From Spirochaetales bacterium (lineage in GTDB: Bacteria; Spirochaetota; Spirochaetia; JABEVK01), in contig JABEVK010000047.1 of assembly GCA_013044245.1 (NCBI GenBank), positions 1 through 41,028 on the forward strand: a DNA stretch of 41,028 nt. Direction: 5' to 3'. The position numbers were made by a program, and so were the translations under genes. Within the stretch, counting starts at the first letter, position 1. Every line of letters starts with the position of its first letter. Positions 39,256-41,028 of the stretch are shown here, in pieces. Under the pieces are notes generated by a model. The model was not told the DNA's origin. It searched no databases and was given only the letters and a program-made list of their open reading frames with translations.

Positions 39256-41028
39256 ATGAAAGCATTTGCCATCTTGGTCGTCTTGACCGGGCTTACAGTT
39301 GGCCTGTGGGCCCAAACGCCACCGAACCTTCCGGTAACTCGAGTCGTGCTGTATACCAGCGGTGTCGAATACGTTGAGCGAGCAGGAACACTTACGGCCC
39401 CGGCCGCTTTGTCTTTGGTTCTCGATAAGGGGCAACTCAATGATCTTTTAAAATCGTTAACGATTAGTGGCGCCCCAGGGACGCAAGTCTCGTTTCCTGT
39501 GCAAGAACCCTTGGCCCATGCCTTGGCAGGGTACACTCCCGATCTGAGCGGGGAAGGGGGACTTGCTTCACTGTTGCCACAGTTACGGGGCTTGGAGGTG
39601 CGTGTTTATGCACCTAACCCTGTTAGCGGACGGCTTGTCGGGGTCGATACCCAAACGATTGAGTCAGCTCTGGGGCGGCGGCAAGAGGAGCTGGTAACCC
39701 TGGACACGCCAGACGGATTAAAACGCTTTCCTTTGACGGCGATAGCGTCGTTTCAAATCGAGGATGCTTCGGTTCGGCACCAGCTGACTCAGGCTTTAGA
39801 ACGCCTGGCTGCGGGTAAGGACGCTCGCCGCCAGCTGGTCAAGATTCTGTTCCCCGGTAAGGGTGTTCTTAACGTCAAGCTCGGGTATGAGGATGAAGCC
39901 CCGGTCTGGCGAACGTCATACCGGCTTTTGCTGGGCAACCGTCCCATCCTGCAAGGCTGGGCCGTGGTCGAAAATACCAGTGAAGCCGATTGGCATCAAA
40001 TTCAACTCTCACTGGTGGCAGGCTCCCCTTTGTCGGTTGCCGACGATCTAGCCACTCCCCGCTGGGTTAGGCCGGTTCCCGCACCTACTACAAGTATGGC
40101 CCCCATGGCTAGGATGAAAGCTCTGGAACTCCAACCTCTAGAACAGCAGACGGTTACGATGGGACCGCTGTTTCGGTTTGACTTAAGCCAGCCGGTGAGC
40201 TTAGCTCGGCATGACAGTGCGCAGTTCGAGCTGTTTCAGACCCCCATCACGCTGACCCGTGTGAGCGTGTGTCCGCCCCAGGGTGGTGTGCTTTCGGGAG
40301 TCAGACTCGTCAATGGCAAACTGCCCCTGGCTGAGGGACCGATAACTGTGCTGGACGATTCCGTGTACGCCGGCGATGCCCATACCGGGTTTCTTGCTCC
40401 CGGCCAAACCAGTCTCTGGACTTACGCCTACGACAGCCTGTTGCAACGTGATCAGAGTGAAGTTTCTGAAGTCACGGTGACAAGCATCACGGCGTCGGCC
40501 GGGGTTCTTCGCACCCAAAAAGAAGAGCTGTATAAAACCGAATATCGTTTAACCAACCTCTCTAACGAAAAAAAGACCGTTGTCGTGGAACAACCGGTTG
40601 TTCCGGGACGCGAGCTGGTATCGCCTGCTCAGAACGAGGTCGCCCGAGGTCTATATCAAATTACCGTTGTGGCCGAGCCCCTGCGGACGACGGTAGTGAC
40701 TGTTCTTGAAAAGCGTCCCCTGGTGGTGACTGAGGCTTTAACCTCATTTACACCGGCGTCGTTGCGGTTGTTGATCCAATCGAACGGCCCCTTGAGTCCC
40801 GAGCTTCGTAAAGCACTCGATCAAGCGGCGGGGTACCAAAATCAGGTCACGCATTGGACCGAAATTGTCACACAGTTGAGTCAGGATAAAGCTCAGCTGA
40901 CCAGCGATGAGGAGCGGCAACGCCAGAACTTAACCGCCGCCGGGCGAGACTCGCCCTTTGGGCAAGAAACGTTGCGTCAGCTGGCGGCCTCAGAAAGCCA
41001 ACTGGCTGAGCTTGCCCAACGGCTAAAC
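39256..41028 (+). CDS. Exported DUF4139-family protein (3' end cut off)
   Basis: 591 codons to the window edge with no stop. The signal peptide MKAFAILVVLTGLTVGLWA is cut before QTPP. The early block VTRVVLYTSGVEYVERAGTL and the later VWRTSYRLLLGNRPILQGWAVVENTSEADW, then YKTEYRLTNLSNEKKTVVVEQP, match the DUF4139 type of exported proteins. The last 100 residues are Q-, L- and E-rich and probably coiled coil. The biochemical role of this family is not known to me; an envelope or surface role is likely. The gene is preceded by the G10 tract and lies 24 bp after the PilZ gene. Confidence 0.82.
   Translation, partial: MKAFAILVVLTGLTVGLWAQTPPNLPVTRVVLYTSGVEYVERAGTLTAPAALSLVLDKGQLNDLLKSLTISGAPGTQVSFPVQEPLAHALAGYTPDLSGEGGLASLLPQLRGLEVRVYAPNPVSGRLVGVDTQTIESALGRRQEELVTLDTPDGLKRFPLTAIASFQIEDASVRHQLTQALERLAAGKDARRQLVKILFPGKGVLNVKLGYEDEAPVWRTSYRLLLGNRPILQGWAVVENTSEADWHQIQLSLVAGSPLSVADDLATPRWVRPVPAPTTSMAPMARMKALELQPLEQQTVTMGPLFRFDLSQPVSLARHDSAQFELFQTPITLTRVSVCPPQGGVLSGVRLVNGKLPLAEGPITVLDDSVYAGDAHTGFLAPGQTSLWTYAYDSLLQRDQSEVSEVTVTSITASAGVLRTQKEELYKTEYRLTNLSNEKKTVVVEQPVVPGRELVSPAQNEVARGLYQITVVAEPLRTTVVTVLEKRPLVVTEALTSFTPASLRLLIQSNGPLSPELRKALDQAAGYQNQVTHWTEIVTQLSQDKAQLTSDEERQRQNLTAAGRDSPFGQETLRQLAASESQLAELAQRLN

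Noticed and set aside
1-41028. CRISPR arrays, insertion sequences, prophage or integrase genes
   Set aside because: None was seen: no regularly spaced repeats, no transposase motifs, and the only tRNA has no duplicated end nearby.

Overview
The window reads as chromosomal DNA of a free-living or host-associated spirochaete, at about 50% GC. Three things point there. A secreted cyclophilin–FKBP fusion, a dual immunophilin known from Treponema, lies at 25028-26065. A short FlgM-like anti-sigma factor of spirochaete type lies at 30416-30700. A PilZ protein with a non-PilZ N-terminal half lies at 38449-39231. Species cannot be assigned from the sequence alone. No insertion sequence, phage gene, CRISPR array or rRNA was seen. 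The window is gene-dense: no gap between genes exceeds about 165 bases.

Left part (1-14216). A LacI-type repressor (cut by the window edge) is divergent from a 1102-residue protein that looks like an (alpha/alpha)6 carbohydrate-active enzyme. Next come a fused NirB-NirD nitrite reductase, a convergent pair ppk2 and gnd, and a four-gene efflux operon (tetR, TolC-like, EmrA-like, EmrB-like). The efflux operon is preceded by a strong promoter and a 29-bp palindromic operator.

Middle part (14235-24862, all minus strand). A complete tryptophan pathway is compressed into five polypeptides, trpE, trpG-D, trpC-F, trpB and trpA. A DinB-fold gene sits between trpGD and trpCF. It is followed by an ABC exporter (ATPase and permease) and a membrane diguanylate cyclase with a C-terminal hemerythrin domain.

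Right-middle part (25028-34251). This holds the dual immunophilin, tRNA-Ser(CGA), a periplasmic glucose/sorbosone dehydrogenase-like propeller, and SlyD with a cysteine-rich tail. It continues with hpt, a lipoprotein, an iron-ADH-like protein lacking the family's metal ligands, flgM, rsmI and lysA. It ends with an unrecognised gene carrying a kinase-like active-site pattern and a single-domain response regulator.

Right end (34388-41028). A fabD-fabG-fabF operon without acpP ends in a terminator buried inside a convergent LacI gene. That LacI gene seems to start at ATC. It is followed by a PilZ protein and a truncated DUF4139 protein whose ribosome-binding site contains ten consecutive G.

No multi-gene novel system is obvious. 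The most unusual signals are four promoters placed so that transcription should begin at or within 3 nt of the start codon, the ATC-initiated repressor, the poly-G tract, and the kinase-like orphan. All start choices, promoters and operators are read by eye and untested.
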